A stretch of DNA of 38,917 nucleotides, from contig JAPEVF010000425.1 of the NCBI GenBank assembly GCA_029747585.1, positions 1 through 38,917 of the forward strand. The letters run 5' to 3'. Shown in pieces: positions 1 through 11,570 of this stretch; within the stretch, counting starts at the first letter, position 1, and each line of letters opens with the position of its first letter. The position numbers and the translations under genes are program-made. The notes beneath the pieces are model-generated. The model saw only the letters and a program-made list of their open reading frames with translations. It did no database searches and was not told where the DNA came from. The stretch comes from Pleurotus djamor (lineage: Eukaryota; Basidiomycota; Agaricomycetes; Agaricales; Pleurotaceae).

Positions 1-81
1 TTAGTCAGATCCCTTGTCAGGTTGGTCCAATCTGGGAAAGAGCATGAGTATCAGAGTGATACGCAATGCGCGGCGTCCAAC

Positions 82-2485
82 TCACGATTTCGCTGGGACT
101 GTGTCCTTCGCCTTTTTGCCCTTTGGCTTGTTTGTAGGACATCCTTTTTTCGCCTTTGACATCTGATCGACTTGAGCAAGTGTGTACCTCTGAAATTTGG
201 GACGTTTGGAAGCATCACCACCAAAACCCCAGCATCTCTGAAATGGTGGATTAAGCAGCAAGCGAAGCATGCAGGGTGAAAAGGACCTGCCTTGTAGAGC
301 TTCCAATAACGGTCGAAGATCGTGAATTGCGCCTTCGCGCTCCATTTTCCAATACTACCGTGCCCAGCGCCGAATAGGTGCAAACCCGCATGTAACCAAA
401 GGCATCCATGGAAACTCGCGTCAAGGCCATCGTCGTCTCGTTGATCAAGACGGGCATTTCGAGCAGCTATCACTGTTTGGCGCGATTTGGGGCTGGGAGC
501 GTCGAGGCTCCGTTTATTACTGACAGAAACTTCTGCAACACTGGCGATGGAAGCGCGAACCCAGGCATCCGCACCAACATGCATGTTGGCGGTCGCCCTA
601 CCTCCCGCGATGGTAAGGCCCAGATAAATCGTGGGTGTGATGGTTCCTTGTATCAAGCCTACAGAAATTCGGGTTGAAAGAGCAGAAAACATGCTGTTTC
701 GATGATTGCATACCTTCAGCTTTGATCGACGCGGTCGCCTCCATTGTAAGCTCTGTGGGAAGGGTGTTACTATTGGCCAACTGCGTTGACGGAGTGCGTT
801 ACCCGACTGCTTGCTTTGAACTGGATCTCGGTGGGCATACTTGTCGGCGGCCCCTTTGGGGTACCACAGCTGAAGCTTATTGATGACATAGTTGAGGTGG
901 ACGTCAAGGTTGACATCAATCTTCAGATGGCCCTGAATCTTTCCGTCAACGGAGACATATGGCCCGACGGTGATGATCCTAAGCGAGTAGTGGGTGGTCA
1001 ATCTCACCAGAACATAGTAAATGAATGCTGAAATAAAAGGTTACTTGGGAATGGTAAGTCCGGGCAGGCCATGGTCTTGAATGATTTTCTTCTTCACAGT
1101 GAAACCGCCCTACGTAATTATAATGAGGGCTGAGGGGGAACATGTACAGAAGACATGCCTCTAGGAGTAGGTTCAGGTTAAATAGTGCATCGAACTCGCC
1201 ATCAACGCCTAGAGGAGGAGGTGAAGGGTTGATTAGGACTCATCGGGGTGAAATATTCATCATACTCACCACCAAACGTCGCTAAGTCTTTTATTTCTGG
1301 AGGAACGAGGGATCCGACCAGAACAATCCCAATCTTCGCCTGAAGCCAGCCTTTACACGTGAGCTTCGCACCGACTTTTCCAGTTGGACATTGCTTCAGA
1401 TTCAGAGGGTGGGACCAATCCAGAGGTGAGGTTTCTAGACTGACGTTGGACGAACGGACTTCGGGCTTGATATTGAACTTGCTTTTTTCTATGATCCAGG
1501 TTACTTTGAACCGAACGTAGATGGGAGGACACAGGTAAATTGATACCTTTAATCAGATCGCTCAGGTCCTTGAGTCCGTCAGTTATGATGTTTGCACCAT
1601 CTGCTATGGCTTTGGCCACTGTCTTGACAGCTTTGGCCACCCATTTCTTTGCAGCATCCAACCCTCCAACAATGTCATCCCAGGCACCATCTGCGAAGGC
1701 TTCATTGAGGTCGAGTCCAGGAACCGTAGCCTACATTGAAAGAAATGAAGCAAATATAGCGATCATATGCCAGAACACCCACCCCAACGAATGTCATGTT
1801 GATAGGACCAGTCCTGTTCATGAATCAAAAAGTCTGCCACGAGAGGTCACATGGAGTGTGCTCACTTGAGGTGATCAATATCGGCGAAGTTACCATCGAT
1901 GGTCATTGTATGAACCTGTGGCATGACACCATCACGCTTGACGATTTTGGACAGTACATGGGTGGGTAGTGACTGATCCTTTGCCGCCACTATGTTTGCG
2001 ATCCTAGCGAAAGGGCCATGGCCACACTAACGAAGTTGGAGTAAGTAGATATAAAATGAAGGGGCAATGCGGTCGTACGCTCTCAGGGAGACGAACAAGC
2101 TTGTCGATGGGTCCGCCGTGGTCGAAAACATGGCGACATCCTGACTCGAGATGATCGTCTTGGCAGACGAGGCGCACATCTTGATCCAAAGTCTTGGGAT
2201 CGCAATCGAGGATCACCCAGCCAGCTGCAGGAGTGACGTCCGTTAGTGCTCTGGGAGATGCGGACTAAACGTGGGTGGTGGTTGATGAGCGTACGGAACA
2301 GAGTATAAACAGCGGAAAATACTCACAAGTTTCAGAATTCCGGAGGTCCCAGTGTGGTCAGGGAGGTCGTAAGCACACTCCCCTTGAAAACAGGGTTTGG
2401 ACCAGTCGTTGGCAGCAAAGACGACATCCAGAAAGCGAGCCGTAAGGCAGATGTAGACCCAGGCCCAGGCAGTCCGCGGAGCCAT
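82..2485 (-). CDS. Secreted protein of an uncharacterised basidiomycete family (12 exons)
   Basis: The predicted protein has about 600 residues. It opens with a hydrophobic signal peptide (about residues 1-25, ending near VVFAANDW), followed by a Cys-containing domain (WSKPCFQGECAYDLP, then AAGWVILDCDP) and long beta-rich, Val/Asn/Asp-alternating segments (LKIDVNLDVHLNYVINKLQL), ending in a Lys-rich tail. I recall similar secreted basidiomycete proteins of unknown function, so no activity is claimed. Exons read on the minus strand: 2485-2327, 2264-2079, 2026-1866, 1813-1783, 1730-1547, 1488-1270, 1208-1159, 1109-1045, 978-822 (or 841), 780-714, 658-291, 237-82. Phases agree at every junction except 978-822/780, where only an unusual 41-nt intron keeps frame; the better-looking 60-nt intron (donor GTATGC at 840) would shift it. 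Two introns (1158-1110 and 290-238) keep frame only with a GC donor. It is divergent from the Kelch gene. Confidence is high for the gene, moderate for individual borders. Confidence 0.72.
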
Positions 2486-3055
2486 GACTGTGAGGTATCT
2501 AGCGACTCAAAGCTACCGGTGTCGCATTAATATAGAGATGCGGAAGCAAAGAAGATCAAAAATTTGACACAGTGCTCAGTCGTCGTGCCCGGTCGCTGGA
2601 TATTGAATAAGAGTTCTTAGGCTGGAACTTGTGTAGTGCGCAAATTATTCGCTCGCTGCGAAGATCAGCAACGTTTTCGGTCAGTTAAGCCACTCCCAAA
2701 GCTATAACGATTGATTTGATTTCTCTACAAGTTTCCTTAGCCTGGAGGCGATGTACGGAAAGTTTCAAAACAGCGCACCTTCGTGAGTCCCCGCGACCTG
2801 GCACCTGTACAGTGGATTCAGACATCCTGGGCATCCAGCAAGTTTTCTTGGTTCACGCTGGCGTCAAGGCCTTCTCAGGTTAGCGGCGTATCTTCTTGAA
2901 ATGTTATTGAGACTAGGGAGAATTTCGCGAGCATGTAAAGTTGGTTGTTGTCATTGCACCCGATTCAATTTTGACGTGGTCCAGGTCGAAGTTCGCGTCG
3001 CGTTATTTTCCCCTATTTGGCAGTCTCGCCTTCGCGGGAGTCACCACATCGCCCA
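2486..3055. other. Divergent intergenic promoter region
   Basis: About 570 nt separate the starts of the secreted-protein gene (-) and the Kelch gene (+). Apart from the minus-strand TATA-like box at 2527-2534 I see no convincing gene or repeat here. It presumably carries both promoters. Confidence 0.5.
2527..2534 (-). promoter_or_regulatory. TATA-like box of the secreted-protein gene
   Basis: TATATTAA on the minus strand lies 42 nt before the ATG at 2485, which would leave a very short 5' leader. It is the only TATA-like motif noticed close to that start. Confidence 0.4.
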
Positions 3056-6043
3056 ATGGCTAAAAAGAAGCCTTCTGTCGCCGCCGCCGTGTCCAAAGCT
3101 TCTGCCAAGGCGGCCAAAAAGGCTAAAGCTGCACAAAAGGTCGAACGAAAGGAAAAGAAAAAAAACTAAATCATCTAAAGATGATAGCGATGATGAAGAC
3201 TTGGAAGGAATCCTAGAAAAGGTTCGGATATCTTGATAGCTAGACTTCGAGTGCTGATCCAGGATGGCTTCCTCTCAGTAGATGCGAAAAGAGTGGGAAG
3301 ACGCTCATACTGTCACGGAGGAGCTAGTTGAGGGACCCCCGAGCAGAAGAGCCAATGCGACGTTGACTGCTTGCCCTAATGGAAATCATCTGTGGTGTAT
3401 CGGAGGCGAATTCTTCAGCGAAGACGGGAAAGCTGTAGGTCATTGACGATACGGCTTTCTGATGACTAACATTGATTGCAGTACTTCTATAACGATGTCT
3501 TCAGGTACTCTCCAGACAAGGTATGTGACCAAAGATTTCCGTGGTGTGGGTTTGGATCTAATCAGAGTTTTAGGATGAATGGCGGAAATTTGTGTCTCCT
3601 ACCTGTCCGGGTCCTCGATCTGCCCATGCTGTGGTGTCATCTCCTGTGGGTGGAGGCAAACTCTTCCTTTTTGGTGTGTACCATGGTCCTGTTTCCATTC
3701 TACGTGCTCAGACCAACTCGTACCAGGTGGCGAATTTTCATCGCTTCACCAAAATTCCTTCCATCACTATCGCGACTTCTGGTGCTTTGACATCGCCACG
3801 CACTCTTGGGATCGAATCGAAACTAAGATCAGACCAAGTGCTCGATCGGGGCATCGGTATGTATACCTACCAACACCGTTCTTCACTTGAACTCACGCAA
3901 TGGTCTAGGATGGCTATGTGGAAGCACTATATCGTCCTATTCGGCGGGTTCTACGATCCTGGCATAACCACACGATATCTGAATGATCTCTGGGTATTCG
4001 ATACTCAAGAATACAAGTGGCAACAAATCGAGTTCCGACAAACCGATACGAAACCATCGTGGGTTGTCTATGTTTGCCGTCATGGCCTTTCGCCTTACTG
4101 TTTGGCTAGACCTCGCAGTGGATTCTCTTTCTTACCAACACCCGACGGAATACTTCTTCACGGTTAGTGTAAGCCGATCATTTTGAACTGAGTATGAACG
4201 CGTATTCATAATTCCAGGCGGATACTGTAAGGAATATGCGAAAGGAAAGCGGCCCGTCGGCGTCATGCTCGAAGATACATGGTTTTTGAAGTATGGCAAC
4301 TTCGTCCTCCTCGACTTGAAGGCAGCTCACTGGGATTACAGCTTATCCTTGAAAACGGCTCCAGAGACTGGTTCCTCGAAATTGTTCAACCCTCTCGTAG
4401 TCAAGTGGGAACGTCGAAAGCGACCTTCAACTGCCTACGCTCCTACTCTACGCTCTGGTTGCACAATGGCTTTGTGGAACGCTAAGGGCACCGGAGTTCT
4501 GTTTGGCGGTGTTACAGACGAAGATACCAACGAGGAAACACTGGAAAGTCACTTTTGGAATGATCTGTGGGTCGTCATCCGTCTACCCCCATCCCACTCA
4601 CCAACTTGTCATTTCAGTAACGGTTATCAGCTCTCAGGCAAGGGCCGCTGGGTGTCCATGAACTTAAGACGACCCAAAGTGAAGGGCGGTGCGAAAAAGA
4701 AAAAGCCCCCGGCTCCTACTGCGTCCGCTCGAATGGACGATGATAGCGATGGAAATGACGATGTGAGAATCACTACTTTTTTCCTTCTCGTTACTAGTGT
4801 CCGTAACGTAAGGACCAGAAGTGGAGCCGGCACCCTGTCTTAACCTTTGTCCAGACCCGAAGTACGCGGCTACATTTGCCAAGTATGGCAGGTAGAAAGG
4901 CGCACTTAGTGGGGCAGACTTGGGGTTGTGATATCTATCTTTTTTAATGAGTGCTCTCAGGATCCTTCCTCAGGCGTTCCTTGTTTGCTCGGCACGTAAC
5001 TGGTACTCATATCTACGAAACTCTAGGTTATTACCCCAACTACTACATCCTTGGACGTGGATCCCGATGACCCCATCCTAACAACACCACTGCCGAGATA
5101 TAACGCTATGCTCGCGGTTTTGCGGAATACCTTGTATATGTATGTGCCTTTTCGGATCTACGCCTTATCATCCTGTTCTCATATCCCCGTCTAGATACGG
5201 AGGTATATTCGAGAAGGGTTCCAAGGAGTACACTCTGGATGACTTCCATTCTTTGCAACTTGACAAATTGGATCGTTACGTCTGTCTGAAGAAGAGTGAT
5301 GTCGTCATTGCTGAAAACGACGAGAGTAGTAGCGATGATGACGACGACGAAGAGGATGACGATGAGAGTGATGACGACGACGACGATTTTGATGATGGTG
5401 TTACCCTGGTCGAGGAAGACCACGGGAAGGATGACGGTGATGCCAAAGCTGAAGCATTAGTCGTTGTTGAGGAACTGCCGGCTGAAGAAGAGGTAGTCGA
5501 AGAAGTACAGGTATGTGGGAGTTCCCCTCAGAGTCGCCTTCCTGTCTAGTTGATCCACGAGACTGTATCCAGTCAGACCTCCGGATACAAGCTACCGCCT
5601 TCATGGGTGTATCCAAGGATACGACGCGCTCTGCCGAAGATGTCATAAGTACGCCCTTGCCTGGTGAAACATTAGCCATGTTCTACGCTCGTTCCCGTAA
5701 GTTCTCTTCTGGGGTTAGTGCGCACTCTGATTGACAAACACACGCCACAGGCGAGCACTGGGCGCAGAAAGCACTGGACGGCAACGACAGTCGTGGTAAA
5801 GAGCTACATCGCCTTGGGTTCTCGCTTGCGCAAAACCGATATGGTGGGTAGATTTTCGGTCCCGCGTCACGCTTCTAACCTCGGGAATCTTGCATGGACG
5901 CACCATTAGACGAGTATAAACCCATCCTGCAGGAAGTTGAGAAAATCTTGAAGGAAGCGGGACTTGATGAAGAGGAAATGAGGAATAGCGCTGCTGCTGG
6001 CCCGTCAGTTGGTGGCGCAGGTCAAAGCCGCAATCGACGGTAG
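3056..6043 (+). CDS. Kelch-repeat protein of the KEL3/KLHDC4 type (14 exons)
   Basis: The protein (about 687 residues) starts with a Lys/Ala-rich basic tail (MAKKKPSVAAAVSKAS). Kelch beta-propeller repeats follow (NHLWCIGGEFF, KLFLFGGEF, HYIVLFGGFYD, NDLWVFD, GILLHGGYC, GVLFGGVTDE, YGGIFEKG), then an Asp/Glu-rich stretch from about 5330 and the family C-terminus (STPLPGETLAMFYARS, EYKPILQEVEKIL). These features match fungal KEL3 and animal KLHDC4, which are poorly characterised. Exons: 3056-3221, 3282-3434, 3482-3520, 3574-3673, 3727-3856, 3909-4058, 4110-4162, 4218-4566, 4618-4762, 5027-5139, 5195-5510, 5573-5696, 5751-5843, 5910-6043. Phases agree throughout except in exon 1, where an A8 run (3158-3165) carries one base too many for the frame. 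A 51-nt in-frame segment from 4290 may be a further intron. The intron 4763-5026 is unusually long. Confidence 0.88.
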
Positions 6044-6326
6044 CCTATATGACAGAATGGCCATCATTCATATTGACGCAGACCGTGACAAACTCCGTTT
6101 ATACACTGCTTGATTTGTACCTATGCACATAAAACAGCCGAACCGCCCTCTGTAATTTGACTCATACCTGCTATGTCATAGTATGACTCTTCACGGACGC
6201 GACGCCATCCAACATGATTTAGTCTCAGTGAGTCGACCCATCACTTTTAAGCCTTCGCTTTCCTCCAACACCATATTCAATACCCGTACCCAACCCACTA
6301 GACAGCAACCCCCATCCAAAGATTTG

Positions 6327-7054
6327 ATGACGCGCTCTAACCAGTCCGCATACTCCCCCAAACTTGCTCGCAAGACCGAGAAAGCGCTTTCCAAGCAAGC
6401 TCTGAAGGAAGGCAGAATCGACCGAGAATCCGTTCTACGCCAGAGCGTCCACTACAGGAGACAGATAGTGCGGAATACTATCGCAGCCAGCTCCGAAGAC
6501 CCATGGTGGTTCCGTCCCAGCCCAGACCAAGAGATCCACGACAAACTCCCTGTAGGTCTTTCACGTTCATCGTCCTCAGCTCGAAGCTTAATTTGCACTC
6601 GGAAGGGTGGTCATATTAAGCCCCAGCGGCGTGGTCCAGGAGGGAAAGATGAATCCTGGAATTCGGGTTCATACATTTGCTCAGTCGAATTCGACATGGA
6701 AATGAGCGACATTGGGAGTGACTTTTCGGAAGAGGAATTCGAAGATGAAGATGAAGATAACAGGCGAGGCTCTGTGAGGACCCTTGCGATCATGGAAATC
6801 GCGAAGCAAGCCAAAGCAAAGGGTAACGTTATCCTTATCATGAAAGCAGGTCGAATCCATGCTGAAACCATGATTTCCTAGGTGTCGCCAAGGAGTTTGA
6901 AGTCGTTGAGAAACCACGCCAGGTCATTGCATTGGACGACAATGACCAGGATCACTGGGAACAATACGAAGAGTGGGAGGACTTGTATTTTGAACCCGCC
7001 GAGTACAAGGTTCCCTACGCGGCTGTGGTGACAGGTTCGGCTTCGGGAGGTTAG
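6327..7054 (+). CDS. Acidic protein of unknown function, tandem paralogue A
   Basis: I do not recognise the family. The N-terminus MTRSNQSAYSPKLARKTEKA is basic and closely resembles that of the next gene (about half of the first 47 residues are identical, including YSPK, RKTEK, KQA and HYRR). The middle carries RRGPGG, a W-x-x-GS-x-x-C patch and an acidic run (SEEEFEDEDED). The C-terminus is acidic and aromatic (HWEQYEEWEDLYFEPAEY). Exon 2 ends at 6822 (donor GTAACG) and exon 3 is 6882-7054. A further intron of 54 nt (about 6561-6614, donor GTAGGT) is suggested by comparison with paralogue B but is in frame either way. The frame is open upstream to 6183; the start at 6327 is chosen because it aligns with the start of paralogue B. 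The upstream Kelch gene ends 283 nt earlier on the same strand. Confidence 0.68.
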
Positions 7055-7404
7055 GGATGATGAAACATCGATCTCCCTGTTCACGCCCTCTTGAGTTCGA
7101 GTTTCGAGCCGAAGATTGCGACCATTATCTTGATTACTTATCCACAGCAATGTTGTCGCGTTGTCCAAAGATGCTAGGACCTCCGCAGAATCCTATTTTG
7201 GGAATCTTCTTTCCCAGTTCAGTCAGCCAGATGACCCAATAATCACCTAAGTTTTCCTTTGAATTTGCACGCGGTGGGCTTGAGGCATCTTATCCTGACA
7301 CATCCATCATGGCCAAATCATGGCTAGACCAGAAACACGCCCCAAAGATGCGGCTAAAGGGCACCTGCGACACGAGCCACTGGGGCAGTGACCAGCCACT
7401 GAAA

Positions 7405-7414
7405 TATATATAAG
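7405..7414 (+). promoter_or_regulatory. TATA box of paralogue B
   Basis: TATATATAAG lies 98-107 nt before the ATG at 7512 and is followed by a pyrimidine- and A-rich leader typical of fungal 5' UTRs. Confidence 0.6.
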
Positions 7415-7511
7415 GCCGCATCTCAGCCTTGTTATCCAACAAACTACCAATCGACACTCGTACTAGCACTCTTACTGCCACTTCGTTCATTCTCTTCGCC
7501 CTCTTCACACA

Positions 7512-8007
7512 ATGACCAGATCCGCCAAGCCCTCTTACTCTCCCAAATCCGTTCGCAAGACGGAGAAAGTCGTCACCAAGCAAGCTGTCAAAGACGGCGT
7601 ATTGGACGGAGAGACCGTTGCCATTCGCCACAGCTCTCATTATCGTCGGGAAGTCATCCACGATAATTTGAATCGCGCAGTAGACGGATGGAAGGAACAA
7701 GAGGTCTACGACGAGAGCCCCAAGGTATTATCTACTTTCACCAGAGTTTGTTGAACCTGTGCTCACGATCGCGAAACAGAAAGCACCCCATGTTCGTGCA
7801 CCTCGTCGGAATGGCGGCCGAATGGATGGTTCTCGATGGAATGGCGGATCCTTCGTCTGCGCCCATCAAGTTGACAGTGACTTCGATGACGAGTCGCCAC
7901 TAGAGGATGAAGAAGAGGAACTTGCTCCCCAATCACCCCTTTCGTACCCCTCATCCACAATCGAGGTCTCCCTCCTCGACCTCGCGAAGACTACGAAGCG
8001 TCATTAG
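7512..8007 (+). CDS. Acidic protein of unknown function, tandem paralogue B
   Basis: There are two exons, 7512-7724 and 7780-8007 (donor GTATTA, acceptor AAACAG), giving 146 residues. The N-terminus MTRSAKPSYSPKSVRKTEKV is shared with paralogue A. Exon 2 has the same order of features: basic RR-x-GG patch, W-x-GGS-x-x-C, then an acidic run (DFDDESPLEDEEEE). The long C-terminal acidic/aromatic exon of A is absent and is replaced by a Ser/Pro/Leu-rich tail ending in KTTKRH. The TATA box and leader indicate an independent promoter. The conserved N-terminal block, positively charged with an aromatic YSPK, may bind nucleic acid or protein, but that is a guess. Not recognised from any known family. 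Confidence 0.72.
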
Positions 8008-8453
8008 CTACGCGCCAGCTGAATCCAATTGATCTCAGCGTTTTATGCTCTTTGTCTGCCCTATTAGTATAGTCCATACTGTCTCATTTGTACTCTACTC
8101 GATGTTGGACGTGTCTGGATGGGATTGAATGGCTCTTGGAGCCCCTTAGCTTCTCCTAGTACCCTGACGTTCCCCCTTCCCCCTTGCGAAGCCAGCGCAT
8201 TACAGCCTCAGGATTCGTGATGAATTTAGGGACAAAGGTAAGACAGTTCCGTTAAGAGATGAACTTGATCCAGGGTGCGAGACGGTGACCTCGATACGCG
8301 GTGCTGTGGGACACGAAATTGCCGGCTGGGACGTTCCCATGGACGCCTATTATATCCACCTGAGTAATTCGCAGATGAGAGTAAGGTTGTGTTAGAGAAC
8401 GTGACCAAAGTCAAAGTCGGGGTATGTAGAGTATGATGTTACATTTGCTTCGC
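8008..8453. other. Intergenic, convergent 3' regions
   Basis: This stretch lies between the ends of paralogue B (+) and the EthD-like gene (-). I see no convincing gene or repeat. Short reading frames here are fragmentary. Confidence 0.5.
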
Positions 8454-9226
8454 TCACTTCTTTTCGAACTCCTTATAAATTTCGAACACACGCTGTTCTA
8501 TCTTGTCCCCAATATCCTCCTTCAGTGCCTGGCCACGGGGTGTATTGAGTGAGTTTTGCGCTTCAGGACTGGCTAGTCCGTCCTTATCTGCGAGCTCGTG
8601 GATCGCGAGGTATTTCAGGTCTGGGTTCGTCGAAACGTCAGCGCTAGGGTTCTCCGCCAGTTCGATCGGCCCTTCTTCCAATTTGTATACCCTCCCTCTA
8701 ATCCACCCTGGAGTTTTGGAGAAAACATCCATATGCTCTTCCTCGTACCACTTTACAAGCTCCTCTTCGAGTGCGACGCTGGGTTGCATCAGGATGAGTA
8801 AGAGAACCTTTCCGCGTAGCGTACTTGGTGTATTGGGGGCTGAGCGAGCGACTTTGAGGGATAGGACACGACGGTTGAGCATGGCGATATCTGAGACAAC
8901 GGCCAGCCCGTCTTCAGATATTGTGGTAGATACCGCTTGGACTTCCTTATCATTGACGACCTCGGGGGAGGTTACATCATAGAGGGTGAGCCATGAGGGT
9001 TTTTTGTCATCCACGGCTTTATATCTCGTGAACGTATGGAAATCGCGGAGGCCTGTGAGAGCAGGAATGTGCTCTTCATCGAACCATTCTTTGGAGGTGG
9101 GAATAAAGTGGAAGAATTCAGAAACAAAACTGTTGGACGAATGTCTCACTCACTGTTGAAAGCAGTCTCGGCCACCTTACTCCCAGGTTCGGAGTAAACG
9201 AGGATCAATGCCTTAGCGTCTGCCAT
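8454..9226 (-). CDS. EthD-like dimeric alpha/beta-barrel protein, two internal repeats
   Basis: There are two exons, 9226-9154 and 9088-8454 (donor GTGAGT, phase 1), giving 235 residues. Both halves begin with a beta-strand and carry a W-[FY]-[DE]-E-EH motif: the first (about residues 5-50) with NKWFDEEHIPAL and FHTFTRYKA, the second (about 120-165) with VKWYEEEHMDVF and WIRGRVYKLEE. This is the pattern of EthD / dimeric alpha-beta barrel domains duplicated within one chain. Such domains occur in small oxygenase-like and stress-related proteins; the substrate here is unknown. The start MADAKALILVYSEPG begins directly with the first beta-strand, supporting this ATG. TATAAG on the minus strand near 9297-9302 could be its TATA box. 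It is in tandem with the epoxide hydrolase on the same strand. Confidence 0.8.
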
Positions 9227-9736
9227 CGTGAGGAATATAAAGATTGGGGTATAGCAGAGGAGATTGGACCTTGGATAAGGCCGGGGGGCGACTTGCTTAT
9301 ATCATTGATTCTGGTGGCCTACGCGTTCGATCGAGAAATCCGATCGTGCCAGGGACCTGACCTGAGTAGAATTTGGCAACAAATGGTCTCACCATTGGAC
9401 ATGGAAAAGGGTTCATACCCCAATGGTGACATCTCGCAAGAACACTTCAAGGAAAACAAAAGGACGATCCCCGTTTATCCGTGATCGATAGCGTCGTCTC
9501 TCTACTACAAGCTCCGTGGAAGTTAATTTATGAATTCGACAAGGAGAGAGGGTTACACGCCCGTGTAATGTAGGATCACAGGTGGCAGAGCGCGTATGTA
9601 AGGAAAGGTTCTGATCGGAACAAGTTTGCCGTCAGGGAAACTTCGAGTCCTGACAATGCGGGGTAATGCATCGAAAGGGCCAACTGATACGCCTAGCCAG
9701 TTCTCTCCAGGATACCCATGAGGATTGGATGCATCC
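9227..9736. other. Intergenic, no gene seen
   Basis: Upstream region of the EthD-like gene and 3' region of the epoxide hydrolase. Apart from the possible TATA box near 9297 nothing stands out. Confidence 0.45.
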
Positions 9737-11531
9737 CTAAACCTGCGAGTGCGCTGACCAGTATGTTGAATAAAAATACCTCACTTCTTCAACCCATCTA
9801 GAAAATCATCAATAAAATGAAGCAAGAATTAGAACGGTGAACGCACGACTCGGGGACTATAACGGCGGGCCAGTGTCCACCGCCTTCGGGACGGTCTAAC
9901 GGAGGCCAAGCCATTAAAACATCAATGACGGGAACAAGACCGCGAACTCACGCTTATAGTATATCAGGTTTCCAGCATCAGCGATGAAAGGCTGAGGAGC
10001 TAAACTGTGTATGAATCAATGGTCAGGAACCTCCCCACCCCAATGAAGGTATAGCGTACAAGATTTCACCCTAGTAGGAATATTTGAATTGAATGAGAAC
10101 AAGGAACGCATCGATAGCATCTATGAACTCACATCGAAGTATACAGCTCCCATCGGCGCACCGGTACTGTTCGGTTGGCGACCAAACGCGTCAAAAATGT
10201 GCTCAGTGCCACTTTGCTAAATGGGTAAGGAGGCATGTGGTTAGGTTCACCCGACAGATCACCATGGTGAAGGCACGCACCTTATACATCAGCATTGATG
10301 TGTGCGAAGAGTGAGTATACTGATACATGAGTACGTTGGTGAGGAGATCCGTCCAAACTTGGTCGACGCGTTCGGGCGCAACATTTCCGGTTCGTATGAT
10401 GGCTTGGTACTTTCCAGCTAAAATTGCATTGAAACGTGTTGGTCAATCAGACGAAAGGATATGTCACGAAACGGACATACCAACCCAGCTCAGAAACCCT
10501 ATGCCATCGTACGTAGCATATCCAATGGTAGCGACCTCGGAAACCTGTTCTTGCAAATACGCTGTTCCAAAGCGGAAGAACATCTCCCTGTTGAAAAACA
10601 TTTGTTTGTCGACCTCGGTCATATTGTCCATATCTTCGTCCGTGAAGTTAGCCGGCCGGGGAGCAGGGAAACCTGTGAAGAGCAAGAGTCTACAATGATC
10701 CGCGTGGTTGAGTTGGACCTGGCGAAGGTTGATAGCGCCAAAATCACCACCCTCAGCGCCGTAGGTATTGTAGCCGAGGACATCGACCATAAGCGTATTG
10801 AAGATACGAGCGACGTCGGGGGTGCTGTGGTTGATATCCGGTACGATGCTGGAGAGGAAGATACCTGGCAGAGATGGGACGACGACATGGAAGCTGACCA
10901 TGAGGTGTTAGCAGGCTCATGAATAGAGTATTGTAGATTGAGGCCTATCTCACGCTTGCTGTCCAGGTGGTGGATTAATCAATGGCTCAATCACGTATCG
11001 ATATTCTGTGAAAGAGAATGGCCAACCGTGGAGAAGGAGGAGTGGGATCGCGTCAGGTCTGCGACTTCGTTCATGTACGAAGTGAATACTGTGAGCGAGT
11101 TCAGCGTACATATTCTTTATAACATGATCATAGGAACTGACTTCGTTGATTCAATCTCGACGCTGTAGTGGCGGAATCTGATCTTTGGAGTGAGTTCCGC
11201 TCCTTCGTGTAAGGCAAGCAATTTACCTATTCATGTCCGCCTCGAACCGCCTCCAATTGAACCTGAGCAACCTATCCTTCGCATCCTTGAGGTCCGCAAG
11301 ACTGGTTCCGTAGGATAGGTCCTCATCCGCTCCAGGAATAATAGGCACGTCTGGTAGGCGAGTCAACGTCAACATCTGGCGAAAATGGGTGATTTCATCC
11401 TGAGGAATATTAATCTTGACGCTTTCAACGCGATGACCGCTTGGCGCGCGGGTAGCATGCTGAGTGGTAGGCGTGCAGCTGAAAGCTAAGCACAGAAGGA
11501 AAGAGGGGAAAGTAGCCAACATGGCGAACAT
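9737..11531 (-). CDS. Epoxide hydrolase, alpha/beta-hydrolase fold with EHN domain (10 exons)
   Basis: The 434-residue protein carries an N-terminal hydrophobic segment (MFAMLATFPSFLLCLAFSC), an epoxide-hydrolase N-terminal (EHN) domain (INIPQDEITHFRQMLTLTRLP, then LLRFNWRRFEADMNR), the oxyanion motif HGWP at 134-137, the nucleophile motif GGDFG with Asp209, and GGGHW with the catalytic His406. The family opens epoxides with water through an Asp ester intermediate. Microsomal-type members detoxify xenobiotic or lipid epoxides, but the substrate here is unknown. Exons on the minus strand: 11531-11227, 11177-11142, 11088-10954, 10893-10481, 10417-10281, 10216-10133, 10070-10039, 10004-9952, 9895-9847, 9797-9737. 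All phases agree. The start at 11531 is preferred over an upstream in-frame ATG because a TATA box lies between them. The N-terminal segment could be a membrane anchor or signal peptide. Confidence 0.88.
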
Positions 11532-11570
11532 TACGGCAAAGCAACGTTGGTGAGAGCGTGGTGGAGGACG

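Noticed and set aside
51..1007. Long uninterrupted minus-strand frame of 318 codons
   Set aside because: It reads through introns of the secreted-protein gene. Codon phase and protein character support the spliced model.
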